Shown here: positions 10,855 to 21,895 of the stretch, one piece after another | How the letters are laid out: each line of letters opens with the position of its first letter | Numbering within the stretch: the first letter of the stretch is position 1 | Assembly (NCBI RefSeq): GCF_030247185.1 | Contig: NC_080572.1 | Span: forward strand, 118,907,928 to 118,971,927 | Length of the DNA: 64,000 bases | From: Malaya genurostris | Taxonomy: Eukaryota > Arthropoda > Insecta > Diptera > Culicidae | Direction of reading: 5' to 3' | Position numbers and translations under genes: made by a program | The notes under the pieces: generated by a model | Database searches by the model: none | What the model was told of the DNA's origin: nothing | The model's input: the letters and a program-made list of their open reading frames with translations, nothing else

Positions 10855-11935
10855 AAGCTTGCTTCATTTAGAATTGGAATAAACTTTTGCTCATATTGTG
10901 GCGCTCCTGGTGGACGGATTTCGAAATTCTTGGCGCCCACGTGTCGGGAATTTTATCAGCTTCACGTATGATTTTTGACATTCCGCAAATCGACTGTACT
11001 TTGTAAACAATCAACATGGAAGCCGAAAGAAGGGAAAAAATTGTGCACAGTTATTTGGAAAATCCATTATGGTCTGCATCTAGGCTAGCTAAACTGCTAC
11101 AATTGCCCAGAAATACCGTATGGCGCGTTATCAAATGGTATAAGGAAACATTGACGACGATTTGGAAGCCTCAAGCCAATCATGCTCGGAAACTATATGA
11201 CCAGATGCTGACCAAGTTCGACGGGTGTCTTCTGATAAACGATGGAATCTATATCAAGGCTGACTTCGGGCGAATCCCAGGTCAAAAATTTTACTTGGGA
11301 ACGGCTCGGGGGATGTTCCAGCCAAATTTAAATTTGTTTTTTCCGACAAATTTGCAAGAAAATTTATGATTTGGCAAGGCATTTGCAGCTGTGGCAAAAA
11401 AACGAAAGTTTTCGTTACAAATAAGACAATGACATCAGAACTATACCAAAAAAAGTGTCTCCAAAAACGAATTTTGCCGTTCATTCAATCCCACGACCAT
11501 CCCGTAATGTTTTGGCAAGCTGTCATTACAGCAAAGTCGTTCAATAATGGTATGCAGAGAAAGGGGTCCAGTTTGTTCCGAAAAACCTTAACCCACCCAA
11601 CTGCCCTCCGTTCCGCCCTATTGAAAAATACTGGGCAATCATGAAGAGGAGACTCAAGGCAAAGGGAAAGGTTGTCAAAGACATCAATTAGATGACGACC
11701 TGGTGGAATAAGATATCTAATAAGATGGACGAAGAAGGTGTGCGCCGCCTAATGAGCCGTGTTACAGGAAAAATTCGAGAATTTCTTCGAAATCGTGACG
11801 AATAATTTTATCCGTATTTTTTCTTAAAAGTATGAAGAAAACGCTACATTTGTATAAAAAAAGATCTTGAATTTAATAATGAATAACTGAAATACAGGCA
11901 ATTGTCTTTGTTCCAATTCTCTCTGAAGCAAGCTT
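10855..11935 (+). mobile_element. DD37E Tc1/mariner-type element (ITmD37E-like), copy 1
   Basis: Terminal inverted repeats of about 28 bp begin AAGCTTGCTTCA at 10855 and close at 11935 as TGAAGCAAGCTT. A TA follows the right end, but no TA touches the left end. The element is a near match of the copy at 40596-41875 over its whole length, except that about 200 bp of the transposase region is missing. ITmD37E elements are a known mosquito group of the IS630-Tc1-mariner superfamily. Confidence 0.9.
11016..11805 (+). pseudogene. DD37E transposase, internally deleted and frameshifted
   Basis: The ATG at 11016 opens an N-terminal helix-turn-helix region (MEAERREKIVHSYLENPLWS...) identical in plan to the 40756 copy. 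After about 50 codons the sequence jumps from KPQANH straight to ARKLYDQM, losing roughly 200 bp of linker and second DNA-binding region. Later faults include a shift near 11370, loss of about 9 bp at the position of the second catalytic Asp (FWPDLASC in copy 2) and a TAG at 11689-11691 where copy 2 has CAG. It cannot encode an active transposase. The C-terminal end matches copy 2 up to the shared RDE stop. Confidence 0.9.
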
Positions 11936-12642
11936 TATAATGCAAAAAAAAAACAGAGACATGAGAGTTATATACCGTTCGACTCCGTTCGTCGAGGTTG
12001 CAAAAAGTTTTGTGTGCATGTATTTCTATTTGGCAAAAGATGTCTCTCGAATATGACTGGAATCCGGAATCCAACTGGTTAATCGAATGTAATTCGCAAT
12101 GTCGTTAATTATCGGTTTCTGGTTTCGAAAGCACCAGTAGATAAGAAATCTTTGAAATGAAAGCAACATCGACATGAGAAAGCCACAAGGCGGATTAACA
12201 CAAGTTTTTTTTTTCTAAATCGAGTCACCAACCAAATTAGATGTGCACAGTTCTTACTGGTACACATCTAATTCTCATTCCCAAAATGCTATCTTTTCTA
12301 GTAATCATCTTTTGCAAATCTAACGTTTAATTTTTTAATGAACTACAATGCCACATTATTTGACTCACCTTATCGCAACCGTAAGTTTCATCTACGTAAT
12401 TTACCGTGCTTGTTTGCATGTGTAAAAATTAAACATCACAACATCTTGTACTTGTAAAGAGCGATACGGTAATACACCAGCAGCCACGTTGACGTGTAAT
12501 ATTTACAAACAACGATACTGGAGGCCGTTCTAATATTTTATGCGGAAATTATTCCGCACAACGTAGGAAAACAAGAACAACTTTATTAACATGTAACAAG
12601 TAAAATATATAACAAGGTGCATTATTAAAATTATTACATTAT
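11936..12642. other. spacer, no gene recognised
   Basis: AT-rich DNA with only short unrecognised frames. A local inverted repeat (TTAGATGTGCACAG / TGGTACACATCTAA) lies near 12237-12271 and is not explained. Confidence 0.5.
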
Positions 12643-12814
12643 TACAAGCCAGTTGTCGTATGTTCGAGCCCCGACCTGGAAGGATTCTTAGTATCAGTAG
12701 GATCCGTAGTACTAGCCATGCAATGATTCTGTACACTAAGAATCGGCTGCGAAGTCTGTTGAAACAGAAAGGCCAAATTCCACAAAAAGGAATCTAATGC
12801 CAGGACTTTGCTTT
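12643..12814 (+). repeat. tRNA-derived SINE, 5'-truncated copy
   Basis: The sequence CAGTTGTCGTATGTTCGAGC contains a Pol III B box (GTTCGA). It is followed by a body shared with three other copies in the window, at 15376, 20936 (minus) and 60119. The shared body includes AAGGATTCTTAGT, ACTAGCCATGCAATGATTCT and CTAAGAATCGGCTGCGAAGT. The A-box part present in the fuller copies is missing here. Confidence 0.8.
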
Positions 12815-12958
12815 GCATTATTAAAATTATATTTTTTAAATTCTATCGATGAGCACCATTTCACATACGATGAAAATTATCAAAAAACTGTACTTCTTTT
12901 TCAATCTATGGCGAATCAAAAATTTTATATTGGAGCTTCTATCAGCAAGTGAAATCTA

Positions 12959-13287
12959 CAGGGTGCTTCATCTTTTATGTCGGTATGTAAACGCGGAATA
13001 ACTTACGCATTTACCAATCAAGCGATTGCATCAGATGTTTTTGGAAACGTTAATGCAGTACAATTTTTGCCATGGATCGCTTCCCACTGAAACAACGCGC
13101 TGAAATTGTACTAATTTACATTGAAAACTGCCATTCCATTGTGCTAACTCAATGTGCATATCGGCAAAAATATCGCGGCGACATTGACTGGCCACCCAGA
13201 TCACCTGATTTAACCTCTCCGGACTTCTTTTGTGAGGATATTCGAAAATCAATGTTTACATACCGACATAAAATATGGAGCACCCTG
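12959..13287. mobile_element. 329-bp Tc1/mariner-type MITE with TA duplication
   Basis: The ends CAGGGTGCTTCATC and GGAGCACCCTG belong to inverted repeats of about 35 bp that share TTTATGTCGGTATGTAAAC. Both ends are flanked by TA (12957-12958 and 13288-13289), the signature of Tc1/mariner insertion. Inside, on the + strand from 13072, lies the start of a transposase (MDRFPLKQRAEIVLIYIENC, helix-turn-helix type) fused directly to its C-terminal part (DWPPRSPDLTSPDFF). The catalytic middle is absent. It is a deletion derivative mobilised in trans. Confidence 0.85.
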
Positions 13288-13357
13288 TATGTCTGCGATA
13301 GAGAAAAACTACATGGCTTCTTTTTGAACAGAATTAGTCAATTCAGTATGAAAAGTT

Positions 13358-13815
13358 TAACACATGGGCTAAAAAGTTCAGGGCCTAACAAAGAGAACAA
13401 CATTTTTTAGGTTCAAAATAAACTTTATTCATCAACGTAATCACCATAAAGAGCAACACAATCATTGCAGCACCGCTCTTACATTTCAATACCACTTTTG
13501 TAGAACGATTTATCTTTACCTCGAAATACGCCTCTATTTCACGAGCTTTTCCCAGGTTTGCGAACAGTCAATAATCGCTGGGAGCCAAATCTGGCGATTT
13601 CGGTGGCTGTGGGAGCAACTCAAAGTTCAGTTCAATTGTTCAGAATTATCAACACGTTCTCGTTTTTGGTCAACATTGAGCAAACGCGGCAACCACTTTG
13701 GATATTGCTTTCTCATAGTCAAATGCTCATACAATATAAAGCCAACACGTTCTTTTGATAGCTCTACGATGTCAGCTAACTCACGCAACTTCACTTTTCG
13801 ATCATTCAAACCCAT
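13358..13815 (-). pseudogene. mariner transposase relic lacking the catalytic core (A)
   Basis: Read on the minus strand, 13815-13627 encodes the second helix-turn-helix of a mariner transposase (NDRKVKLRELADIVELSKER ... WLPRLLNVDQK). It then runs directly into the C-terminal region (SPDLAPSDYWLF) near 13600-13550. The first two catalytic aspartates and their surroundings are missing. At the 3' side the sequence AACACATGGGCTAAAAAGTT resembles a mariner terminal repeat; a related end (AACACATGGATCAATAAGT) borders the relic at 63491. No matching right-hand repeat was found. Confidence 0.82.
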
Positions 13816-13989
13816 TTTGTGATTTTTTTCTGATTGTTGTTTCTCGTGGAACGGAGTTTTAAGCGCCAGCAGTTTCAGCTAATCCGCGTTTGGATCCAAA
13901 TGCATCACAGCTTTCGACAGAAAAACGCACCAAATGCAATCGATTTTGGATTGGTTGCTGCATTCAGATCGGATGATCGGAATTCATTG

Positions 13990-14760
13990 AGATTATTTTT
14001 GTCTTTTTCATGTAGAAAGGCTATACAATCATTGTGAAACCCGACCTTTGAACCGAGACCCGGAGAGCCATATATCGTATAACATTCGACTCAGCTCGAC
14101 GAACTGAGCAAATGTCTTTGTGTATATATGTGTGTGTATGTGACAAATAATGCCACTCGATTTTCTCAGAGATGCCTGAACCGATTTTCACAAACTCAGA
14201 TTCAAATGAAATGGTCCCATAGATCGTTATATTTTATCTTTATCCGACTTCCGTTTCCGAAATTACAAGGCAATATGAGAAAATGCGCACTCAATTTTCT
14301 CGGAAATTTCTTAACCGATTTTCACAAACTAAGATGCAAAAAAAAGGTCTTGAAATTTTTTAAAAACTGCCTGAAAAGTTGATCCAGATCCGACCTTCGG
14401 TTCCGGTATTACAGCGCGATAGGTGAGAAATTTTCGATTTCATGAGGATTTTTTCAAAAGTGATTGAAATTTTTATAAAATTTATTTATAAATTCATCTA
14501 ATTGGCAGACCTTGTCAGTTAGTGGATCTATAAATCTACTTTGGGACTACTAGTCCCTGGTTTCCGCTTCCAAACGCATTGGTAATAGTGAAGAAAAGAT
14601 TCAAAAACGAAACTCACTTTGATTTCTCAACCACGGTTAAACCGATTTTCACAAATCATGATTCAAATTACAACTCTCAGTGCTTTAAAATATATTGTGC
14701 AATGTCATCCAGACCCGTATTCTGGTTTCGAAATTATAGGGCAATGAGTATCAAAATTTT
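13990..14760 (+). repeat. dispersed modular repeat (mosquito type)
   Basis: A degenerate module recurs here several times: a CATTCGACTCAG...CGAACTGAG segment, then ACCGATTTTCACAAACT, then TTCAAATGAAA with a TGGTCCCATA stretch, then GACTTCCG...TTCCG. The same modules occur at 45530-45870, 46600-46860, 47390-47600, 48540-48900 and, inverted, at 63180-63450. Such units are widespread in mosquito genomes. They encode no recognisable protein and their transposition class is unclear. Confidence 0.6.
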
Positions 14761-14874
14761 CAAACTGTCATACAAAATGATGCAAAACCGGTACGCCTCG
14801 GTACGAGCTGGTACGGAAGAAGAAAACGTCACCGCCTAACACACAGCGTGCTTTGTTCAATTGTAGATATCGTG

Positions 14875-14905
14875 CAGGGTTGTCACATTTAAATCTATAT
14901 TAACT
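14875..14905 (+). repeat. solo left end of the CAGGGTTGCCACA hAT MITE family
   Basis: CAGGGTTGTCACATTTAAAT matches the terminus of the complete element at 17334 with one difference. No corresponding right end was found within the next few hundred bases, so this is a truncated copy. Confidence 0.5.
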
Positions 14906-15375
14906 TGACATAACTGTTTACAAATTGAAAAGTTGATGATAGTTTATACCAAAGACCCCTACGTACCTCTGTGGAGATAACTATCGAGAATATTCTGTAA
15001 ATTTTTTGAATCGATTGGTCAAGATTTACTTGACTTATGCAGCACTTTCACGAAAATGCCGCTAAGCCGCCATTTTGTTTTTCAATTTTTAAACCTGATC
15101 ATTTTTTGTACTTAAATATACATATTAAAAAGGCTTTATACAAAATTCGGATTACTCCATTTTTTTGGATCCCAAAATAATTCCTCAAAAAAGTCCTCTT
15201 TTTTTCTAAAGTGGTGTAACCCCTTAAGTTTCACTAAAAATATAAAGAATCGCTTCATCACTATACATTTTATATGAATTAGTCATCTATGGTAATCTAT
15301 TTTTGTAAGGGATTAATTCCCATCAAGGATTGAAGGATATTTGGTTTACAAATCGCATTCTAGTGTATTCCTTCG
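14906..15375. other. spacer, no gene recognised
   Basis: AT-rich sequence without recognisable coding or repeat structure. Confidence 0.5.
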
Positions 15376-15587
15376 GTGTCGTCCCGAGTTGGCGGTTCAG
15401 GGCATAGGGCGCTGGTCTTACAAGCCAGTTGTCGTATGTTCGAGTCCCGACCTGGAAGGATTCTTAGTGTCAATAGGATCGTAGTACTAGCCATGTAATG
15501 ACTCTGTACGCTAAGAATCGGCTGCGAAGTCGGTTGAAACAGAAAGGCCATTCCACAAAAGGAAAGTAATGTCAGGACGGTGCTTTT
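15376..15587 (+). repeat. tRNA-derived SINE, near full-length copy
   Basis: This copy keeps the 5' tRNA-like part (CGAGTTGGCGGTTCAGGGCA, GCTGGTCTTACAAGCC) and the B box (TGTTCGAGTCCC). It then continues through the shared body (AAGGATTCTTAGTGTC, ACTAGCCATG, AATCGGCTGCGAAGT). Two internal promoter boxes and a tRNA-unrelated tail define a SINE transcribed by RNA polymerase III. The family name is not certain. Confidence 0.85.
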
Positions 15588-15755
15588 CGCTATTGCTGTT
15601 ATCGGAAACGAGATTTATAGTCTTATTTTTATCATTTTTGTCTCTTTCAAAGTATGGGGTAGTGGAGTAGGTAGTGCGAAGAGGGGGCAACGTTTTAAGG
15701 GGGTGGCAAACCAAACCCCGAGCGCTAAATTTTCTTGGTACGCCACTGTACACAT

Positions 15756-16009
15756 CGACCGTCCCACGACAAAAGGGCCTAACTGCAAATGACAGTTTCT
15801 CTTTGTTTACTTTTTCTTTACGATTTACCGAACGGATTTTATATTTGACGCTTTACTTTTCGCAAAACTTTCAAGGTAAATTTACAAGCTTTCGATTTAT
15901 ATTGGAAACTTTAGAGAATTTGCAATAATGGCTTCGTAATAATCAAAAGAGAAAGTAAACAAAGAGAGGCTCTCATTTGCAGTTAGGCCCTTTTGTCGTG
16001 GGACGGTCG
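15756..16009. mobile_element. 254-bp palindromic element, first of an adjacent pair
   Basis: Two arms of roughly 65 bases are near-perfect inverse complements. The left arm begins CGACCGTCCCACGACAAAAG and the right arm ends TTTTGTCGTGGGACGGTCG at 16009. The arms include GGGCCTAACTGCAAATGACA and TTTCTCTTTGTTTAC. A loop of about 120 bases separates them. There is no coding capacity. It is most simply a foldback MITE. The next element starts at the following base and shares the inner motif TGACAGTTTCTCTTT. Confidence 0.8.
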
Positions 16010-16272
16010 AATTCTCGGTTGATTTTTCATTAGGGCGTATAAGCAAGTGACAGTTTCTCTTTAATTACTCTCTATTTCGATTATTGTGTTGTGATTAAAA
16101 AGATTTTCTTTGATATCACTATTCTGTTCGAAAGTCGAAAGTTTCGGGTATCATTTCATGCAAAGAGTTGAGTGATAAACGTGGAAACCGCTTGGTAATT
16201 AATAGAAGAGAAAGTAAAAAAAGAGAAACTGTCACTTGCTTATACGCCCTTTTGAAAAATTAACCGAGAATT
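16010..16272. mobile_element. 263-bp palindromic element, second of an adjacent pair
   Basis: The left arm starts AATTCTCGGTTGATTTTTCA and continues through GGGCGTATAAGCAAGTGACA. The right arm is its inverse, ending TTAACCGAGAATT at 16272. Arms are about 62 bases. The inner part TGACAGTTTCTCTTT is shared with the preceding element, but the outer 20 bases differ, so the pair are relatives rather than a simple tandem duplicate. Confidence 0.8.
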
Positions 16273-16568
16273 GAAGTGTAGAATGTCAAAGATTTTATTA
16301 TGAATAATAAACACCATCATTGTATATAGAGTTATCGAAATTTGGTTGAAAACATTGGTAAGTTGAGCCAAACCAAAGTGCCATTCTTATTTTCAAAACT
16401 AAAATTTCTCCTTCTAGGATATAATTTTCGATGTTACTTGTTGCGTGTGCATTAGCACCACGTAACAATGTACACGTCAATTTCAAAGAAATCTTCAACA
16501 ATTATTATAAAACCAAGGAAACATCGAACGATTAAAACCAGCTATTTAAAATGTATAAATGCACTTAC

Positions 16569-16910
16569 TTTGGCTTCAATCACTTGAGGAAGGGAGTTTT
16601 TGCTTTCCTTCAATAAACTACTGCTGCTCGTCACTGAAGACGTTGAACTGTCACTGCCGGTAGTGGACGAACCAGAACTGGTTCCTACGGGGCTGCGCTT
16701 GAATCGAGTCGCCACTTCAGACTCCACAGCATCCCACTCATTGACGCTGTTTATTGTGAAAGGTTGTCTCACTAGTGTATCATCGTCATAATTAACGTGC
16801 AGAATATCCGGAGGGAATCCGTGTCGAACGGAGTGAGCGCCGATATATCCGAGAAGATTCATCAGCATCATTGTCAAACCGATAGAACACCAGCAGCGGA
16901 GACGCGCCAT
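16569..16910 (-). CDS. first coding exon of an unrecognised secreted or membrane protein
   Basis: The ATG at 16910 has a strong context (A at -3, G at +4: ATCAAAATGGCG). It begins a 114-codon exon ending at a consensus donor (GCCAAA then GTAAGT). Residues 1 to about 25 (MARLRCWCSIGLTMMLMNLL...) form a basic start plus hydrophobic core typical of a signal peptide. A mostly hydrophilic stretch follows, with a dibasic furin-like site (RFKRS) near residue 72 and then a Ser/Thr/Gly-rich run that looks disordered and O-glycosylatable. The rest of the gene should lie to the left, beyond intron sequence, but no further exon was recognised. The family is unknown. The signal peptide, codon quality and donor make this more than a chance frame. 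Confidence 0.6.
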
Positions 16911-17325
16911 TTTGATTTCTTTTTCACTGATGTCGGCAAACCCGTGCAAAATTACACAAAAGCTGAGAACTCAGCTACTGCGACAAGGAAACCTATGTTC
17001 CTTTTATTTTACGTAAACTTGATATTGCAGGTAGACTTTTTCTTCGTTCCCATGCACATGCACATACGATTTTATTTTCCTATATTTTTCAATCACACAT
17101 TCACCGTGGGTCTTATTTTGATTAATTCGGTCATTCAGCGTGCACTTTCATTTTCTCTTTTCCTCTGGCATTCAAATGCGAGATAAAAGTTATTTTAAAA
17201 TTTTGAAGTAAACATGTGCAAAACATCTAATATTTTTCTAGAAAATATTAGAAAACAGACTCGCAAAACGCATCACGCCACAGAAGCGAACACTTTCATC
17301 TAAGTCCCTACCCTACAAAATCTCA
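16911..17325. other. upstream flank of the secreted-protein exon
   Basis: This stretch would hold the 5' UTR and promoter of the minus-strand exon at 16569-16910. No TATA box or initiator could be assigned with confidence. Confidence 0.4.
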
Positions 17326-17333
17326 CTGATGAC

Positions 17334-17857
17334 CAGGGTTGCCACATTTAAATCTGCATTTTTCAGAAGAAAAATCTGTAAATCAGTATCGGGAGCTCAA
17401 AAACCTGTATTGAAAATCTGTATATAGAAGTGATAAGAAATCGAAGCACAACGGAATGAAAAAGTCTTTAGAACCCAAATTTAAAGAAACCAAAACTTTT
17501 CTAAGTCTGAATTTTATGATTTTGTAGTTGAAAAAACGCTGGAAGTTGTTTTTGCGTTAGAGCCTTTCGAAATAATGATTTGACGAAAAACTTTCAAAAT
17601 TCAATCTGAAAGTAAAAATTAATTTGATTGATCAATTGGCAATCTTTCTTCTTCACTACCTTACGTTATGGCCATCTTTTCATCTTATCAGAAGCAATTT
17701 TTGAAAGTATAAGCAATTTTTAATCCACGATATCAAAAATCTGAACAAATCTGTATTTTTTGCCAAAAATCTGTAATCTGCATATACAGAATCTTGGTCA
17801 CAACTTTATCTGAAAAATCTGTAAAATGCAGATTAATCTGTATATGTGGCAACCCTG
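17334..17857. mobile_element. 524-bp hAT-type MITE with perfect 8-bp target duplication
   Basis: The ends CAGGGTTGCCACAT and ATGTGGCAACCCTG are inverse complements. They are flanked by identical CTGATGAC at 17326-17333 and 17858-17865. An 8-bp duplication with CAG/CTG ends is diagnostic of the hAT superfamily. Both subterminal regions carry repeated AATCTGTA-like motifs, as expected for transposase-binding subterminal repeats. No transposase is encoded, so it is non-autonomous. Confidence 0.92.
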
Positions 17858-17865
17858 CTGATGAC

Positions 17866-18748
17866 TGACAGAAAATTCTTACGAAATCGCAAAAAAGAAC
17901 GATTTGGTGACAACTCCGCTCCGAGAAAAACAAGAAAGAGAAACAGAGAGAAACGAAAGAATGACAATACAAGGGGCGTAGTTCTCAAAATCTGGCAAGA
18001 TTTGTAAACCTTTAGAAACGAGGGGTACATATCAAACAATAAAGTGAAATGGTACACTGATATAAAAGCGTAGATAAAAGATATTATGATCCATTATTTA
18101 CAATTATCTTCAAACGACTATCACAGACTAACAGACAGGAACTCTCAAATTGAATTCTCTACACTGAAATGAAAATCTTATTAATAATCATTAGATTTGT
18201 CGTATGAATCATATGCAGAATATAATTTATAGAAGGTATATGGAAACTTATAATCTTTATTTAAAGTGTACGTACACACTTAAAACCATTTCTTGAGCTC
18301 GGCATAATAGAATGCCGAAACTGATCAGCAACACCCTCTCAGCAGGCCGTTCTATTTTGTTGGTCATTGAGCGCTTGTTTAACGACATATTGCACGAAAT
18401 ATTCGTTCAGTTTGCTGGAACAGTTTGTTGTTTTTTCTCTTGCAAAAGAAGTGTGAAAATTAAGTGTTACCTTTACATAGAAATAAAATTTGTTGTTATT
18501 CTACGTGAAGTAGAAGTATTGTGCAGGTATGTATTGTTAGTTTAAACAAATAAGTGGAAAAAACTTTAGAAATTCTGCAGTAAAACTAGTCCAACGGGGC
18601 TTCAACTCCTCATGTTAAAAATGGCTCAACAATGGACCTCTGTCTGCCGGGTTTGTTGAACGAAAAAAATGGCATTTGGTTCAACGGTTTGTTTCAAAAT
18701 CGGCAAACGAAGTTCCCGTGTTGGCCTCCTGTTGAACGATTGATTAGC
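17866..18748. other. spacer, no gene recognised
   Basis: No recognisable coding sequence. Around 18590-18740 there are repeated GTTGAAC / GTTGGAC motifs that continue at 18910-18970 on the other side of the MITE at 18749, so that MITE probably landed in an older repeat. Confidence 0.45.
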
Positions 18749-18909
18749 GGCCCTTACACGAGTCATTAAAAATGTCATTACTAAAAAATAATATCATTTT
18801 AATGAACGTGTAATGGTGCAGTAATGACGAGATTTCTAACAAATTTGAAATACATCATTACTTAGTCATCATTAAAAATGACATTTTTAATGCTCGTGTA
18901 AGGGCCGCT
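18749..18909. mobile_element. 161-bp palindromic MITE (GGCCCTTACACG family)
   Basis: The ends AGCGGCCCTTACACGAG and CTCGTGTAAGGGCCGCT are inverse complements, with further pairing through CATTAAAAATGTCATTA. Related copies lie at 21752-21823 and 21846-21895. No clear target duplication was identified. Confidence 0.75.
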
Positions 18910-20341
<1,432 letters not shown>

Positions 20342-20560
20342 TTAGGTTTTGCACGATGACCACTCGAATGAACTACCAATGAACTACCGATGAATCAAGT
20401 TCACCTTTTGACAGCTATCAGTGGTTTGTTTACATATCTATTAACACGTATTCAAAATAGAATGAGCGCAATGAACACATAAACAAACCACTGATAGCTG
20501 TCAAAATTGATTCATTCTGTTCATTTTTGTGAGGTTATGTTATGTTCGTGCAAAACCTAA
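20342..20560. mobile_element. 219-bp MITE with two sets of inverted repeats
   Basis: The outer ends TTAGGTTTTGCACGA and TCGTGCAAAACCTAA are exact inverse complements. A second, perfect 27-base inverted pair lies inside (20406-20432 and 20480-20506, containing TGACAGCTATCAGTGG), so the element can fold into a stem within a stem. No coding capacity is present. Confidence 0.8.
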
Positions 20561-20935
20561 TGGATAGACTTTGCACAATTTTTTTTTGTGGTGAACACAT
20601 TAACACGTCGCACGGTGGTCCAAAACTGCAAATTATTTTCTTGGCGACCTATCCATAAACTTTTCCTTGTTGGTGTCATCTGCAAAGTTGTAGGGGTTAT
20701 TGACGCGGTCTTATGTGAATGAACGACCATGTTTCAGCACGCGGGTAAAGACAAATGGAAAAATTAACTTTTTAATTGAGGTAGATATAGAATTTTCGTC
20801 TTCGACAATATTGTAACCATTGCAATTTCTGGTAACTTTGCTGAAGAAAACATTTCGCTAATTATAACCGTTAACTCATTATTCGGTAATATTACTAAAT
20901 AGTTTTAAACACAAAGCCTTGGTATTACATTCCTG

Positions 20936-21117
20936 TAGTGGAATTTGACCTTCTGTTTCAACAGACTTCGCAGCCGATTCAGAGTGTACAGAACCAGTGC
21001 ATGGCTAGTGCTACGATTCTACTGACACTACGAATCCTTCCAGGTCGGGGCACGAACATACGACAACTGGTTTGTAAGATCAGCGCCCTATGCATTGAAC
21101 CGCCAACCCGGGACGAA
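20936..21117 (-). repeat. tRNA-derived SINE, inverted copy
   Basis: The minus strand carries the same SINE as at 15376 and 60119: GTTGGCGGTTCAATGCATAG, the B-box region (TGTTCGTGCCCC, one base off GTTCGA) and the AATCGGCTGCGAAGT body. The B box looks damaged. Confidence 0.82.
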
Positions 21118-21751
21118 AATAGTTTTAAAAAATCAGTTTTTTCGTTCTAACTTTTTTCACAATAATTCTAGATAAATGATTCGTTCAACAAAGTGTTAGA
21201 TTTTGTAAAAATACATGAAATTGTACAAAAACTTTAAAGCTCTATGATAATTTTTGAAATAGTTATGGATAGTTTTATATAGAAAATGGTCATATTTCGT
21301 ACCTAATTATTTCAGAAGGTTGCAAAAAGTTGCAGATCAAACTACTCTACTTCGAAAGTACTTTTTATTTACATAAAAACCTTAAAGAAATGGTTTGTAT
21401 CCGATAGTATCCTGAAGTACTATGAGCAAATGTATATCTGATGTATATGATGTATATGTATATCTGATGTATATGATAGTTACCTCCAGTTAGTTATAAC
21501 GGAATCAGTGGACAAAAGAAGTCGCATGAATGCAATGATTCTATCGAAATACAGAATAGGGATGTTTGTTATTCGTATTCGTTCGAAAACGAATACGTTC
21601 GTCGTATGATCGATACGAACGTAAACAAGAATGAGGGTGAATATAATTTTCAATGTGTAAGGGCAAAAATGATTGGTTGTAATCATAAAAATGACATAAA
21701 TAATTCTCGTGGCCGCTTTTGATTGCTAGAAAATACGCTTAGAAATTATAT
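21118..21751. other. spacer with a short imperfect duplication
   Basis: Near 21425-21480 the string TGTATATCTGATGTATATGA is repeated with minor change. No gene was recognised. Confidence 0.5.
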
Positions 21752-21895
21752 AAGCGGCCCTTACACGATCATTAAAAGTGTCATTGCTAAAATGTAATGT
21801 CATTTTTAATGAACGTGTAAGGGTATATAATGATTAATTCTCCATAAGCGGTCCTTACACGATCATTAAAAGTGTCATTACTAAAAAATAATACC
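21752..21895. repeat. two decayed copies of the GGCCCTTACACG MITE
   Basis: The first copy (21752-21823) has a left end AGCGGCCCTTACACG and right end CGTGTAAGGG. A second left end (AGCGGTCCTTACACG) follows at 21846 and fades at about 21895. The internal motif CATTAAAAGTGTCATT matches the 18749 element. Confidence 0.7.

Noticed and set aside
12650..12680. Possible tRNA gene (GTTCGA box)
   Set aside because: The B box belongs to a SINE present in four copies; no cloverleaf with acceptor stem can be drawn.
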